From Macrocystis pyrifera (Eukaryota > Sar > Phaeophyceae > Laminariales > Laminariaceae): a stretch of DNA of 64,000 nucleotides. Positions 1 to 12,174 of the stretch are shown piece after piece. The stretch is taken from positions 11,139,102 to 11,203,101 of the forward strand of contig JASSKH010000001.1 in the NCBI GenBank assembly GCA_031763025.1, read 5' to 3'. A program made the translations under genes and the position numbers. Position 1 is the first letter of the stretch, and each line of letters opens with the position of its first letter. Under the pieces are notes generated by a model. That model ran no database searches, was not told the DNA's origin, and was given only the letters and a program-made list of their open reading frames with translations.

Positions 1-316
1 CTAACATCGTGTACTGGTGTCTGGTTTGGCCGGGGCGTAAGGGGTCCACGCGGTTGTGTCGGCGAACTTCGTACGGATGGGTCGCCGATCGTTCGGTTAG
101 GAGTTCCAAGAAGACAACAAACAGCACGTTCCGTGTCACTGCATACTTGCGGGAAACATGAGTGCGTTTACATCATGGTCTGGTCAATTTCTCTAAACGT
201 TGTAAGCTGTGGATAGTATTTCAACAGCACCGAACATGGCAATGCAGGCAGTCTAGTTCAGAAGCACATGCATTTCATGAGGAAGATAGAGGGGACTGCA
301 TGAGTCATCCGACACT
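1..316. other. No gene recognised; possible inverted trace of the exon 1/intron 1 junction
   Basis: No convincing coding region is visible. Around 170-230 on the plus strand, a stretch with ATGGTCTGGTCAATTTCTCT and later GTAAGCTGTGGATAGTA resembles the start of intron 1 of the minus-strand gene at 43.7 kb (ATGGTAAGACAAATATCTCT, then GCAAGCTGTGGAATAC). If real, it is a fragment of another family copy in the opposite orientation. The exon 1 coding sequence itself is not recognisable here. Confidence 0.25.
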
Positions 317-551
317 TCACTGTCGAAAAAACTCGGCTCGCTCTATTTTCAACTTACGTCGTGGACGATACGTTCAACCGGTTATTGTGTTTCCCTTAAC
401 GTTATTCTTGAGCCAACGGCATTGAAGGCTGTCATCACTGTCGAAATAACTTGTCTCGCTCTAATTCCAACATACATCATGGACGATACATTCAATCAGT
501 TGTGATTCTCTCGATGTAGACTTTGAGCTAACGACGTTTAAGTAAAGTTGT
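317..551. repeat. Diverged tandem duplication, about 120 bp x 2
   Basis: The block starting CACTGTCGAAAAAACT at 317 is followed by a second block starting CACTGTCGAAATAACT at 437. Shared landmarks in the same order are TCGCTCTA, CATCATGGACGATAC or CGTCGTGGACGATAC, TTCAA and GAGC.AACG. Divergence is substantial, so the duplication is old. No function is inferred. Confidence 0.7.
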
Positions 552-2560
552 TAGCGACAAGCACGTTCTGTAGCAGCAATCAGTGTAACACCCACTGCTC
601 TACTACTAAAATTGGAGGTCCAAATCATTGCAAGAATAGGTGGACACACTATTAAAACAACGACCTGCGGTGGTTCCAAGACTGACAGATTGGCGCAAAG
701 TACTCTTAGCAGACAGTGTGTACTTTGTGTTGTGTATTTGTTAAACAGACGTCGAGTTCTTCTCGAAACCATTTGTTTTATGTGGTACGTATCAGACAAA
801 GCCGTTGGGTTCAATGGTGTGTTGATAGCTGATGGTTGACTAATCCCGACTGGGACGTCAGGGCCGCATGTATTGTTTTACTATCCAGAATACTTGCCTG
901 GTGGTAGTCATAAATGATGTAAAGCACGGTTTTTGTGTCCGTCACATGACTGCACCATACCGCGACTCGAGCGTTCACTTTTGTTTGTACTGTGTGTCTA
1001 GTACGACAGTCATCAGTCAGGTTACCATGGTTACGGCAGAAATCAAGATATAGCGCCTGCACTGTCCAAGAAAAAATATTGTGTCATATTCGGCTAGCAA
1101 CCCCACCACAAACTGACGTTTCACGAGTGTTGGACGCTGCTTTTTTCGCAAACAGATAGACATTCTTGAACGTGCTACTTGCTTTGAACGTGCAAGGCTC
1201 ATACCGAAGGCCAAATTGAAGTGTTACTTATTTTGCCAGCTCGCGGGGTCCCCTTATATCTAGCGCAGCTTGCGCCACTGTGACTCCGCCAAAATGTCAA
1301 GAACACCTGTATCATGCTTTCCTGCACATACTAGTCTCCAGCACCCCTCTTGGAATACATACGCCAACTTGCACCTGGGCGAGGTAACATCAGGTCCGAC
1401 TAACCTGTGATGGTGTGTCTGCGTTGAGCATCTCTAAGCTTCAGAGTACGCAAACATGGGCTGAATATTTTGACGCTTGTATAGGTTCATGTACGGCTTT
1501 GTTTAATCTGATGCATACACCAATTATTTACACCAGGGACAACCATCGTCAGTCACTGTAAGTTTGGCGGCATTGCCTACCATGTGAATATCGGATACCG
1601 GTTCAGCACATATTCAATAGGAACACCTACAAGGTACGAACATGTCGGCTAGTTGGTCGTGGCTAGAGACAACATCTGAACGTTTGCGTCCAGAAGTCGT
1701 ATCCTCCCGACCTAGGTAGCCGGCAAAAAGTAGTTAATGGTTTTCGAACCATCTCGTACGAATCTCTTTTCGAGCCCTCTAAACACATCGGAGAACCTTT
1801 CGCAAGCGATCATCCACTTAATTTCAAAATGAGCATCCTTTCCTTGCCCTCAAATCGTGGTCCTACAATGCCGTGGGTGGTTTTTGGTTGCCCGCTTGTG
1901 TAATATAGACCTATGACACTCCCTCGATATCATCTCGGACCCGGAGATTATTCCTGCGTCCTCCCGGTTGATCATATGTCAAGGTGGTGGTTAAATCCCA
2001 GTACCTACGCTCTCAAAGCGTTTATCCTGCCCCTGTGCCTGCATCTCCTGCATACCGGATCTAAGCTGGAGGAGTGAGCCGTGTGGCAGTTATTCCATGC
2101 CGATATGCACTTGGTGCACGTGACCACTATGAGCATCAATACGCACCAAACGTGGTTACCGCCCTCACACAGTTGATGTGCGTCGAGTTCGAACCTCAGT
2201 ATGTCTGCAATCGTCTAGTCCCCTAAACCGCTTCTAGGGGCCACGCACGACGTCTGATTGTTTTTTTGGTGACGAGGAATGGAACCCTACGAGAGTTATT
2301 ATAGTCATAGTGACCGGGGTTACGTAGAGCGACCTTCAAAACACTACATCGTGCATTTTTGGATACCATAATATAGCGGGATAGTGAGCTACAAAACGCG
2401 CGCTGACATCATGCACGCCAAGCTTCGTTTTCAACACTTATTTGAAGCTGTAAGCGCGGATCACGTCGCACAACGATATCTGCCCATCACATGCTAAGCT
2501 AGGACCCACACTACTTCCACGCTGTAAAGTACGAAAAACGTTACAAGACTGTTTCTACGC
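552..2560. other. About 2 kb with no recognisable gene
   Basis: Only short open frames (under 90 codons) occur, on both strands, with no recognisable domain, clear splice-bounded exon or strong repeat. It could be unit 0 of the array decayed beyond recognition, because fragments at about 5.1 kb align with later units. Confidence 0.5.
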
Positions 2561-3503
2561 CATTACAACCAAAGGTAGTTATAAGACAGTTTTCACGCCA
2601 TCGAGCGCGAAGTACGGCAAAGCTACTGCTTCAAGTGCAATATAGAAGACTCACACGCGCTGCAACACACTCAACCAGGTCCTTGACGAATCGGCTACTC
2701 AGCGTAGCATCGGCAGAACCACCTCCTGCCTATCCGGGGCTTTCACGCGCATACGGGGCAGCATTTCCAGCAACGACTTTCACGCTTCAAGCGGCAGACA
2801 CGAATTGGACTCGGAATTTATACTCTCAAATTACTCCTGCGTAATGAGGTTTCGCTCATAGCGAAAGGGCGTCTATGCATGTACCGAGTATGTACGAGTA
2901 GCAGTGGGTATCTGCTCAAACCGCACAAAGCCAGGCTATCGACTTCAAAATTGTTCTGCGGGCATGAACTTGATGAGGAATTAGCTTTTCCTTGCACACA
3001 AGCACTCTTAGTGTAACCTGCACCGGACGAATCCACACGACAATAGTGCCTTCATCGTTCGACAGCTGGGCAGGAACCACAGCATTCGCCTTCACCTCAG
3101 CTACGGTCAACAAAACGGCCGGTTCAACGTCGCAGACTACACGTCATCAACATCTATGGAGAAACAATGGCCTGCTGCAACCTACTCCTCCAGCCTCGTC
3201 GACTACTGTTGCGACCACCACGGCTATTTCGCGATACAAGTTTGCTATTCGTACGACCATTACCGCTACCTCCCTACGGTCTCACAGTGGCATGCTGACC
3301 TCTTGTCCATCGCAGCGACTCCGAGTTCAACATCATTACCTAGGTACCTGCAGAGGGCACTGGTACCTGGTATTTTCACGGCAATTGGTGCGGCTTCTGC
3401 AGCCGTACCTGCAACGTTTACTCCTGTACTACGACAACCACACCACCCGGCGCAAACATCTGGCATCATTGACGAAGTTTACCCAACGCGCAAGGCAACG
3501 TCT
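2561..3503. other. Low-complexity Thr/Ser-rich open frames, doubtful coding
   Basis: The plus strand carries a 178-codon open frame at 2992-3528 rich in Thr, Ser, Arg and His, overlapped by a 117-codon frame at 3156-3509. Both look compositional: ACC/ACT/ACG triplets recur, no domain is recognised, and neither has a convincing start context or splice sites. A weak repeat of TTTCACGC occurs at 2600-2790. I do not call a gene here. Confidence 0.3.
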
Positions 3504-3730
3504 TCATGATCGAACTGTCGCCCGCTGATCTATCAACGGACGTACGAGGGGGTCACAGATCGAGACTTTTTGGTAGCAACTTCTTCGCAGCAACCCATTC
3601 AACGGTTCCTTTTCTAATCGCATCAGGACAGGACCTGACACCACATCATCGCCGCCTACGCTCTCACCAAAAGCATGTTCCACATCACCACCATCGAAGC
3701 CTTCATCAAGCATCTCGCCACAAAGATCTC
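3504..3730 (-). pseudogene. Degenerate fragment of a repeated protein family (LDEGF family)
   Basis: The minus-strand frame contains LDEGFDGGDVEH and, further on, GGDDVVSGPV. It aligns without gaps to LDEGFGSGAVYR and DGEGVVSDFV in the plus-strand open frame at 37593-37850. DNA similarity continues beyond the stop of both frames (a shared CCCCCTCGTACGTCCGTT versus CCCCCTAGCACGTCCGTT). Two copies in opposite orientation suggest a dispersed mobile-element protein. I do not recognise the function. A third, weaker relative may lie at 10340-10400 (plus strand; EEGFNEG). Confidence 0.45.
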
Positions 3731-3834
3731 AACCGGGGCATGAATCAGCTTTGTGTCTCTCGAGCTTCAGGCATGCTCACCGCCAATCCTAGCTCCAATT
3801 CGGAGTTCAAGAGAGTTCCAAGTTCATTTATATT

Positions 3835-4172
3835 GTTTATAATTTTGTTTCGAATCGCCACTTTAACTTTCCAGCTTAACTCTTCTTGGGAGGTTTTACC
3901 CTCAACGGTCTTCTTCTGGACATCCGTGGTCACGGGTGTCGTCCCTACTTCCCCCCGGGACGTACCTTCATTTTTTGTCGCAAATAGGGTTCAGCATTCC
4001 CACTGCTCGTCGGTTTTCATCGAAGTAGCTAACTCACGCTTTCGCGGTTTCCGCTGATCAATTGAATATATAAGAAAAAGTCCTTACGAGTACAAGTATG
4101 CACTCGATGAGACTTGAACCCACGAAATCGATCTTAGTAGGAACGCGGACCACCTACTATACCACCGGGGTT
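3835..4172 (-). mobile_element. tRNA-derived SINE, copy 1
   Basis: Read on the minus strand, the 5' head resembles a tRNA gene: a split A box (GGTGGTATAGTAGGTGGTCC) and a B box (GGGTTCAAGTCTC). A unique body follows, ending in an AT-rich tail at about 3835. The body (ACCCGTGACCAC, then GTAAAACCTCCCAAGA) is shared with copies at about 29.2 and 54.8 kb. This copy is the most diverged. SINEs of this type are transcribed by RNA polymerase III and need a LINE partner for movement; none is present here. Confidence 0.8.
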
Positions 4173-5529
4173 GTTGCAATCTTTTACTGGAGACGCCAGC
4201 ATATTATTGCGCCGCATCATTTCGTGCACGAAATTTCGGAGATTTTCTGGCAACATATGTGAAACAGAATCATGGCATCAAGGCAACACGTCTACCTGAG
4301 CCAACTCGTCATTATCATTCCCTCTACATGGACTAGTAGTGTCACCATCACCATAACTTCACAACGATTTCTACACGCGACTTTGTTTGACTCTCTAGTA
4401 CTTGTTCCTGAACATAGGGATCATCACGAGCAGCGACACCACCAACGACGCAGCACTGTTTCAGGAAACAGAAGAGCCTCCAGCAATACGCGCCAGCAAA
4501 ATTTCTCACTGTCTTTTTTGTATTGCTTTTTTGTGGGAAGGTTTACCTTTGCATAGCTTTCTTTCGAGTACTTATCATACATTCACGCTCAAACGCATGC
4601 CGGGTGTACTACACGCACATGTCAGTGCATTTACGTCCACAGCTTCTGTTCGATCTTGTTTCGTTTTCTAACAACAACGTGTTATAGTCGTCCTATCAAT
4701 AGGATCCATTGAACGGCGAAGAACACGTACAACAGATCAGATCTTTTCTCACGTTTTTTTTCTAGGATGTAACTCGCTGGTCAACAAACAGCACCACGAG
4801 TATATTTTGTGACAAGATTGTGCCCCATGTAGTCAATAGCCGTACTATCTGTACTTCTTTCGAGTATACGCCTTTTGGATGTTCGAAACTTAATTATACG
4901 CCTTTTCGCTGGACTGGGCTATTAATATCGTCTACAATTTTCTTATTATTATATCTAGGTATCAATTCAGGGGACGCGTTGGACACACGGTAGACGGGTG
5001 AGCGCTTCACTTTCGAGAGTATACATCGCTGGTAGTCACAACACGATTTATTTCCTTCTTCGGCTTTTCTTGTGCTAAGCACTACTCTATAGTCGAGCTT
5101 TTAACAGCACGTACATACGTATGTGCTGGACACGTCCAACTTTTCTCTAATGTCTCTTCCACTATCCTCTGCTGGTTGTTGGACAAATGGGTGTTGTTAC
5201 GTAACTTGTACGTATAGTAGTGCCACTTTTTTTTTTGTCTGAGCATACACCCACCGACTTTCTATCGTTCTGACAGTACAACGCACTTTTCTCGTGGCTC
5301 TATAAAGTAGCATTCGATTAAGGGGGCGGGTTGCAAGTTACTTTTTAACGCTTTTCTTTCGTAGTTTATGACTCAGTGGTCATGCACAACCACTAGCTAC
5401 ATCGTCACAAAATAACCTATACTGCGACCGTTCATACACTGGCCTGCGTATGCTGTCACCTATGTGTTCACGCTTACTCTATGTTACCGCTGACATCACA
5501 CAGACAGGTAAGTTTTTTTTTTCCATTTT
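4173..5529. other. No intact gene; remnant of an array unit to the left of A
   Basis: No domain is recognised. Around 5120 the string GGACACGTCCAAC aligns with CACACACGTCCAAC (13.01 kb) and GCACACGTCCAAAA (45.45 kb). Those sites lie the same distance right of exon 1 in units A and E, so this stretch is probably the right end of an earlier, ruined unit. Confidence 0.4.
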
Positions 5530-6517
5530 GCGTGACTTTGTGAGTATCAGGTTTCTGCACCGTAAGCGTTAGCTACTGACGGACATAACGGGGGCGTGTT
5601 AGGATGTCGATGTTGAAATCCATACGTATCTGCTATGACGTGCAGACAATACGCACCGATACGAGAGTACGAAAATCTTGGTTTGGATATTCGTGAAATG
5701 GCAATTAGACGTATTTATTAGAAGTACGTCTGTCTTACACGTAGAATAAATAGTACGGTATATTGTATGTTTTATCTTACCTCCGTCGAGACGTTGACCG
5801 TACGTATAGCAGAGCAGCTATCTTCTTTCCCGGGAGTCTGAAAGGTTTAGTCGTGATCCGTCCCTCGATCGCGGGGGAAGCTGACGCTCGCTGGTATGCC
5901 AGAGTGCGAAGCCCGAACCAACAAAGTACACATACACGTCAATCACTAGAAAACATACAAACGGAAAAATAAGCACTGCTCAGAAGAGTCTGAACAAATG
6001 GCAAGCTTTGCTAGTCCCGGTGGGAAACTAACCACCAGATTGCCAGGTCAGCGCTGACTCCGACGTTTGCTAGCATGTCTGTTCGGCGAATTAGGAAATC
6101 CATGCCAATACGAATTATTAGCTAGCGTTTCCAAATACGCCCGGACACCGGGATGCAGAAAGCGAGCTTGGTATATGTCCCGACACCGAGACACTACGTG
6201 CAAACTGGACCAGCAGGTATAAACCCAGCTGATGATCCCGACCAGCTTCAGTGATGCAGCCCTAGCACAAACCGGGATCAAAGTTCATGGCTAGTACATA
6301 TTATGGTAGCTAGATTGACTTGAGGTGAATTGGTACCATGTGCTGCATGTAGTGCCACATCAGCTGCACAAAAAGGAGCAGAAAATAGTTTCCCACCGTG
6401 TAAGGGCCATATAATACTCGGAGCTCGAACGACTATTACAGCACGTTTGTTTTTAGAACAGCGAGGCAGGAAAATCGTTTGAGAGATTTTGCAAAGTGCG
6501 TGCTGGATACTGAGCAT

Positions 6518-6552
6518 ACCATGTGTACCATGTGTACCATGTGTACCAGGTA
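6518..6552. repeat. 9-bp minisatellite (ACCATGTGT)n
   Basis: Three exact copies of ACCATGTGT are followed by a partial fourth that runs into ACCAGGTAT. The dispersed ATACCAGGTAT palindrome overlaps the end of this array. Confidence 0.85.
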
Positions 6553-6667
6553 TATATTAGCACCGTCGTGCCGTGTAAAAGTAGCGTTGAGGGCGGCAGC
6601 GGGCTGCGTCGTTGCCATTGTTGAACATTCCCCGCATAGCCTTGCACGTCTCGAGGTATTTACTGGC

Positions 6668-6783
6668 TATTACGAGGGACAATAGTAAATAGGACCAATT
6701 ATTGGTAGCAAAAATAGTAAAATACAGGGGTTTTTATGTACACCATAGGTCCTACCTGGTATTAAATATGGACCCCCGTAATA
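6668..6783. mobile_element. MITE with TATTACGNGGG terminal inverted repeats, copy 1
   Basis: The left end TATTACGAGGG and the right end CCCCCGTAATA form terminal inverted repeats of a 116-bp element with an AT-rich centre. The interior (AAAAATAGTAAA, ACACCATA.GTCCT) matches the second copy at 40376-40483. It lies a few bases beyond the inferred stop codon of pseudogene A, so it inserted into or next to its 3' untranslated region. The terminal TA may be the target duplication. It encodes no protein. Confidence 0.75.
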
Positions 6784-6957
6784 GCTCAATTTAGCCGGGG
6801 TTGGTGACGAAACGTTTACCGCAAAAAACCAATGTCGTAATATTGCTCCGGATTCTCCTTCAACGCCCTCCCATTGGGGCGAAAGGCGTGCCCCCCATTT
6901 GACCGCGGCGACCTCGCTGCCTTCAAGCCATTTATATGTGCCCATACATGCATACAC

Positions 6958-7257
6958 ACAGACATACATACATACATACATACATACATACATACATACA
7001 TACATACATACATACATACATACATACATACATACATACATACATACATACATACATACATACATACATACATACATACATACATACATACATACATACA
7101 TACATACATACATACATACATACATACATACATACATACATACATACATACATACATACATACATACATACATACATACATACATACATACATACATACA
7201 TACATACATACATACATACATACATACATACATACATACATACATACATACATACAT
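6958..7257. repeat. (CATA)n microsatellite, about 295 bp
   Basis: About 73 nearly perfect copies of ACAT/CATA. Every frame is open on both strands (Tyr-Ile-His-Thr one way, Tyr-Val-Cys-Met the other), which creates long spurious open frames. It lies between the last two inferred exons of pseudogene A. Other units have ordinary sequence here, so this is a local expansion. Confidence 0.97.
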
Positions 7258-7899
7258 GGTATACATTATTCCGAACACCTGACAACTGTATATCCAAAAT
7301 TGCGAATAATCGTGGCTACAGATCGTCACGGTACTACCTTGACTTCCGACGTCGAGTAACGTTTCAAATACACCCAACATTTTAAAAACGCTTCTATCAG
7401 TCATTATTTCTCGACAATACAAGGACGGCATTTATGTCAGCAACTTCAATCGGAAAGAAAAAACATCGGTCAATCCACGTGACACTCTCGTCTTTACCAC
7501 GATCATGTGGTTGAGCGCAAGTCTCAACACCGACACATATGCACGATACACCTAGCACAGTTACAGGCGGTTATCGGCATGTCAAGTCTCTGTAGCGGCG
7601 TCGTGGGTGTGTGACACCGAGAATGATCTAAAACGGTACAATATGCCAAGCGTACTTATGACCGACCTCGAGCTGAACAACCGACGACCGATGAATACAT
7701 CCCGATTTTTTCCAAGGACGCATACACGTCTCCTCCATAGGGCATGCCTCCTGCACGAACAATGGACGACCATCGTATCTCGATGTTCACCGAGACCTCA
7801 AACACCAACACCTACAAGTGCGTTCAAACCAACAAATGTATCGATGTCCATTGCAAATCACGTGTGCCCAAGTCTTCCCACGTCCAATAGGAGGTCCGT

Positions 7900-8095
7900 C
7901 CTCTCAACGAAGGCTTATGTCTGACCAGCCGTTCTACAACGCGGTCGCACCCAGCTTAGCTCATCCGCTGTGTGTTGAAAATATTTATTCAATACCTACT
8001 GAGGGCGACGGGTGTAGGGTGTGCACTTCATAGGGGAAACGATCGACGGCTTGTGTAGTACGTCATATCCCCACTCGTGCAAGTACCAGCTCGGC
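7900..8095 (-). pseudogene. Gene A, ASW-DVLH exon (decayed)
   Basis: The minus frame begins PSWYLHEWGYDVLHKPSI and continues to ELSWVRPRCRTAGQT, then a stop, then LLLDVGRLG. It is collinear with ASWLCTNGEFDVLHTPSI, HLSWMLRCCAMAGPA and LLLDVDLR in unit C (22.6-22.84 kb). Similarity in one frame across several copies supports a coding origin. At least two in-frame stops make this copy inactive. Confidence 0.5.
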
Positions 8096-8164
8096 CTACG
8101 GATCCTGCACTGTCACAACCACTGCCCACAGAGTTTCAGAGCACGACATTAATTCAGTAAACAC

Positions 8165-8223
8165 GTAGGCGTGTGTTCAGCAGCAGATCCTTCTCCAGGC
8201 GCCGATGAGGGTGGTATTGAGTA
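8165..8223 (-). pseudogene. Gene A, PGEGSAAEH exon
   Basis: It starts after an AG acceptor at 8224. The frame IPPSSAPGEGSAAEHTP aligns with PHPHPPGRGEEPVAEHPS (unit D), PPSDPARRREEPASEH (C) and PHPNSPGPAEEQVAEH (E). The AG at the 5' edge is kept in all four copies, which supports an exon. The function of this segment is unknown. Confidence 0.45.
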
Positions 8224-9133
8224 CTGCTACTCGACCACGATTTTCCCCTGGGCAGATTGGCGAGGTGTGAAAAAAGAGTCATTCGAGCGTGGGGACATTA
8301 TACGTCAGCAATGGAAAAACAAGAGTGATCGATAAAATGATGAACAAGCGGCGAGAACGCAGGGGTGTTTGCTTCAGTTCAAGACATCGGCGCCACTGCT
8401 TCACGTTCCACAGCGCAGAATTATCCTCTTGCACTTGTTTACGATACACCGAATCAAGGTTTAGCATTCATGCGTGTATCACGCCCGAACACGAGCTTAG
8501 ACCTGCAATAATCACAGGACTGGTGATGTTGCTAAGGCATTATAGCACAATACTGGACGGTGAGGATGGCTCGACCTAACTCCAAACTCCCAGAATTTCC
8601 CTAGCGAATGATTAACTTGAACCGTTGCCATCCCTAAACGTTTGATGTCCCTCGTGGAGGTATCTACATCGTTGCACAATCTATGGCTGCAGGGGGGCTC
8701 TACTCAGAGATTATTCTGGTTGTACAGCGAGGTAGACAACCGGCACTGTTCACTTCGCTAAACGGCTCATCACCAAACACCGTGCGCTCGCACCTGGTTT
8801 TCCAGTTCCCAGATCGTATATATATCCTAAACCGGGGTGGATGTGGGACGTGTCGTATCACGTCTGCCGATTTCGCGAGAAAACCGTGCATCCATGCATG
8901 TTCAACTCCGCTAATTCCTATAGATCAAACACAGAGTTCCTAGCAGGATGTGTCTGTCGACTCAAACAACACCAGGGGGCTAGTACTCATGTTACACAAT
9001 ACTGCAGAGACACGGTATATCACATGGCTCCGCTTGAAAACCCCTTTCAATCTGGGCTCTTCCTTCTGCCCGCAAATGGTTTATCATTACACAAACTTGC
9101 AGTCATGCAGTGTTTCACATGTCACCTTCATGC

Positions 9134-9539
9134 TCAGTCCCAGTCGTTGGAGTACAGCTTCAGCGTAGACGTTTCATCGGTGTCCAGGAACAAGGTTTGG
9201 TACGCGTTCGTCTCGCCGCTGGACTTGATCTGGCTCTGGCAAGCACCGTTGTCGTAAACGTTGAGCTTCCGGGTGGTCTCGGCCCCCTTATAAAAGGCGA
9301 TTTCCACCTCGACGATGTCCTGTGGTTCGTCAAAGTAGTACTCGATCCAGCATGCCTCGTCCTCTTCATCACCAATGAAGTCTCCCTTGCACGATCAGTG
9401 AGAGTTGTTTGCGCGCGGCTCCTGTCACGAGTGTTTTCAGGGACACAGCCGTCCGGAGAGCAGCCGTTTCCAGACGACGTCTCATCGTACGCCGAGGTAG
9501 CCGCTTCCGCGGTGGTTCTATGTCGCGCGTCAACTAGGG
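9134..9539 (-). pseudogene. Gene A exon 2: F5/8 type C (discoidin-like) domain, broken
   Basis: The exon begins after CCCCAG at 9540 with CC CTA GTT GAC (A-LVDA). Recognisable segments are GCSPDGCVPENT, CWIEYYFDEPQDI and AYQTLFLDTDET, the last two being the paired strands typical of this fold. The conserved Trp codon before SCKGD is TGA (9395-9397), a frameshift lies between VPENT and that point, and the frame ends at TGA 9134-9136, about 13 residues before the domain end seen in gene E. Confidence 0.8.
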
Positions 9540-10023
9540 CTGGGGAGGGGGCACGGCGTGCGACACATAATCAGTTTAGAGGGACGAAGTATACGACGGG
9601 GGGGTGTGTAGTCCAAAGTCGTAAAGAGAGTTCCCTCGGGTATATGTTTCGTGCTTCGTACTTAGAGACATAAAGAGTATTTCTGTGAGTCAAGCGCGCC
9701 AATACTCGAAAACGCCAACAGCTCCTCGATATTTCCGCGCCTATTCAGTACAGTTGATACGTTTCAAACAACAAGACGTTCTACGATAGACATACAAGTA
9801 TCACAGTTTTTGCGGCGAACGATATCTGAGTCACCGCGGTGTCCTCACCGGCGCCACTTGGAGGATGAGTATGTGGTTTGTGCTCTATTGTTGGGCATAA
9901 ACCATGCGCACACGTACTAGATGCGTGTAGCATCAGTCGTATTCATATGCTTGCCCCCGTTGAGTTTTGATCGTACCTTGGGGCGACATAGGAGCCTCAG
10001 AAAATCAAAGGTGCATCTATATA

Positions 10024-10103
10024 TGTATGTATGTACCATATAGAACACCTCCAATGTATGTACCATATAGAACACCTCCAATGTATGTACCATAGTACAG
10101 CAA
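10024..10103. repeat. 27-bp tandem repeat, about 2.7 copies
   Basis: The unit TGTATGTACCATATAGAACA plus CCTCCAA is repeated twice exactly and then partially. It lies inside intron 1 of pseudogene A. Confidence 0.9.
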
Positions 10104-11630
10104 CAAACGAGACTCGGTTCTGCTGTTCGACCGTGGGAACTATATCCAGCGAAGGAACGTTCGTCCTGACGATATCACCTCCCAGATATCCAATGTTTCA
10201 TGTGCATGCTGCTCCGAAGCTATCCCACCATCCGGTATCGCTTGTTCATGTGCCGAACGAGTTGTAGCAGAGAGCTTCCCAATCACCTACGAATTTCACT
10301 TTTTAATCCCGAAACGTTGAGCATACAGCTTACTTCGCCATGAGCATTTAGGAAACCTTGTTGAAGAAGGCTTCAACGAGGGAATATATTCTACAAGGTG
10401 TATGCCAAAACAGAAAACAGGTCATTTTGAGGCACATGCCAGTGTCGATGCAACAAAACTCTTTTCGATACTGATGATCGCCAAAGAAGTTTCAGGTTTG
10501 ATTTCTCGGATGTGTCCAGCGCAAAGAATGCGAAGCATTTACTTGCTTTCGGTACAGTCTGAGCAGCGATGCAATGGTTCTGCTATCAATCTTTCTTCAC
10601 GCCTTGTTGATACATTACGCTATTGATACCGCATCTCCGACCCGTTCCTCTTCATCCTCGCGAATAGCAGACCGATCCGACTCTACATTGCTAGTGAGAC
10701 TCAACGGCAAGACCGTGTATCTCACTATCATGATAAGGTACCGTAACGCGCCTACAGACAATATACGGTCTTACAGCATGCTTTCGGGTACGTCGTGGAC
10801 GCTTTGTTTTGAAATGTTGGCGTGGAATAAACGACGGCGCTGCCAGTCATCATGCTGAATTTGAAGCAGTGCAAAACACTCCGGAGGAGATGTCTAACGT
10901 AATCAAAATTGACAAGTGCAATTAGTAGGCAACACAGCAACGGTCGCACCGGGTGGTGCGGCGGTGGTACACTGGATTCCTGCGGGAGTTGATCCCTTGA
11001 GTTTAACTCCCACCGTGGTGATAAAGTCATAATTTGCACGAATAAAAAAAGGGAATCAACTGCCGAGATCGTAGCAGCGTGGGTAGGTGCAATTCGACGG
11101 GAGTCGACGAGGGAATAAATTGTTGAAGTCTTCTCGGGGCAAAGCCGAAGGCACGGACTGTAGTGGGAGGAGGGAGAAGAACCTGCCAAGCGACCCCGGA
11201 TCTGCGTTACGACTATCCATAAGAGGGAGAGACGAACATAAGGGCGAAGATAAAAAGGTGGACTTGAAAAAAAAAATGTATGGCGTAACGAAAACGGCAC
11301 GATTTCCGAACCGTTGAAGACGACTGAGTAGAACAAAATCATTAATTTATTAAATGTCTAAACTAGAGGGACCCGGGTTTGTCAGGACCAGTCGCATAAC
11401 ATGAACGGTTGCGACACACGTCCGAGTATAACAAACGGCCACGATATTAGTATAATCGGACTCGTGGAGAGCAGGGCCAGCGCTGGGCCCTGCTGCAGCT
11501 GGGCATCATGACGACACTGAGCCCTGCTGTAGCTGGGCACTATGATGACACAAATTCGACCACGATCCATCTACCATGATTGGATCCGACAGCTTGCAGT
11601 TGAGCACTTCCGTGTATATGTTGGCAATAC

Positions 11631-11688
11631 AATATCTGGTGCCCTGGGTCGCAGCATAGATGGTAGCGAGGAGAACGAAACAGCGCAT
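11631..11688 (-). pseudogene. Gene A exon 1: signal peptide
   Basis: The ATG at 11686-11688 opens MRCFVLLATIYAATQGTRY, a hydrophobic secretion signal of 19 codons plus one base, the same length as in units B and E. The 5' context TTCTAAAATGCGC is shared with B. The donor is weakened (T|GTATTG instead of G|GTRAGA). The frame runs open past the expected splice site for 41 more codons. Confidence 0.7.
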
Positions 11689-11699
11689 TTTAGAACCGG

Positions 11700-11900
11700 C
11701 TGGAGTGCGTAGTACCCAAGTCCGGAGTAGCTTCCGCTGTGGTGTCCTTAAACGTTACGAGATACGAGGAGTGGTAGAAGTGGGCAACATAAGCAAAACA
11801 TGGAATTTCTTGATAGCGAGGTGCGTCACGAAACCGGTTCGAGGGCTGAACGAGCGAAGCATTCGTCACCCCGAAAAACTTTCTTGAGGAGGTAAACTCG
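11700..11900 (-). promoter_or_regulatory. Conserved region upstream of exon 1 (units A, B, C, E)
   Basis: About 200 bp immediately upstream of exon 1 aligns among units at 11.70-11.90, 19.22-19.43, 25.51-25.67 and 43.80-44.00 kb. The proximal GGAGTGCG or GGAGTACG and more distal GAAGTTTTCTTGA-like or CGAAAGGGTTTC-like blocks recur. This is where the promoter and 5' untranslated region should lie, but no TATA box or factor site is clear enough to name. The conservation may simply reflect duplication. Confidence 0.35.
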
Positions 11901-12174
11901 CCCCTGGCAAGAACAGAAGGAACGACCCGGGCAAACTGAGCAGTGGTTCGCTCGAAGGGACCACCGCCAGTATCTGACTTTCCCAGTCGACTGGACATCG
12001 ATTGTTGTCAGTGGACCATATACTGAGTTCGTGGCCAGAACCACATAAATGGTTCGTTCAGGCTGTTCCAGCAATTAAATCGTCGTAAGAGCCAGATTAC
12101 GTACCATAAACATTCGCGGATACCGTCTGCTGGGTATTGAACTCCACCCTGGCCGTGTTATTACAACTACGTTG

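Larger units (their letters stand above)
6791..11688 (-). pseudogene. Gene A of the secreted discoidin family (broken)
   Basis: This is a multi-exon family member read leftwards: signal-peptide exon 11631-11688, intron 1 of about 2.1 kb, F5/8 exon ending near 9134, then downstream exons in the 8.5-8.7, 8.17-8.22, 7.9-8.1 and 6.79-6.95 kb regions. The family product would be a secreted or surface protein with a galactose-binding-like domain. This copy is non-functional: the F5/8 exon has an in-frame TGA at 9395-9397 where the others have Trp, a one-base frameshift just upstream of that stop, and a second stop at 9134-9136 that removes the last strands of the domain. The ASW-DVLH exon also contains stops. 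The CATA microsatellite (6958-7257) lies in its last intron. Confidence 0.65.

Noticed and set aside
2992..3528. 178-codon Thr-rich plus-strand frame as a secreted mucin-like gene
   Set aside because: No signal peptide, splice sites or homologous copy; an overlapping frame of similar quality exists. Composition explains it.
6518..6552. Regulatory tandem operator for gene A
   Set aside because: It lies downstream of the gene's inferred 3' end and is a simple 9-bp minisatellite.
6670..7431. Long open frames of 121-253 codons on both strands, made of Tyr-Val-Cys-Met or Tyr-Ile-His-Thr repeats
   Set aside because: They are translations of the CATA microsatellite, open in every frame, with no conserved flanks.
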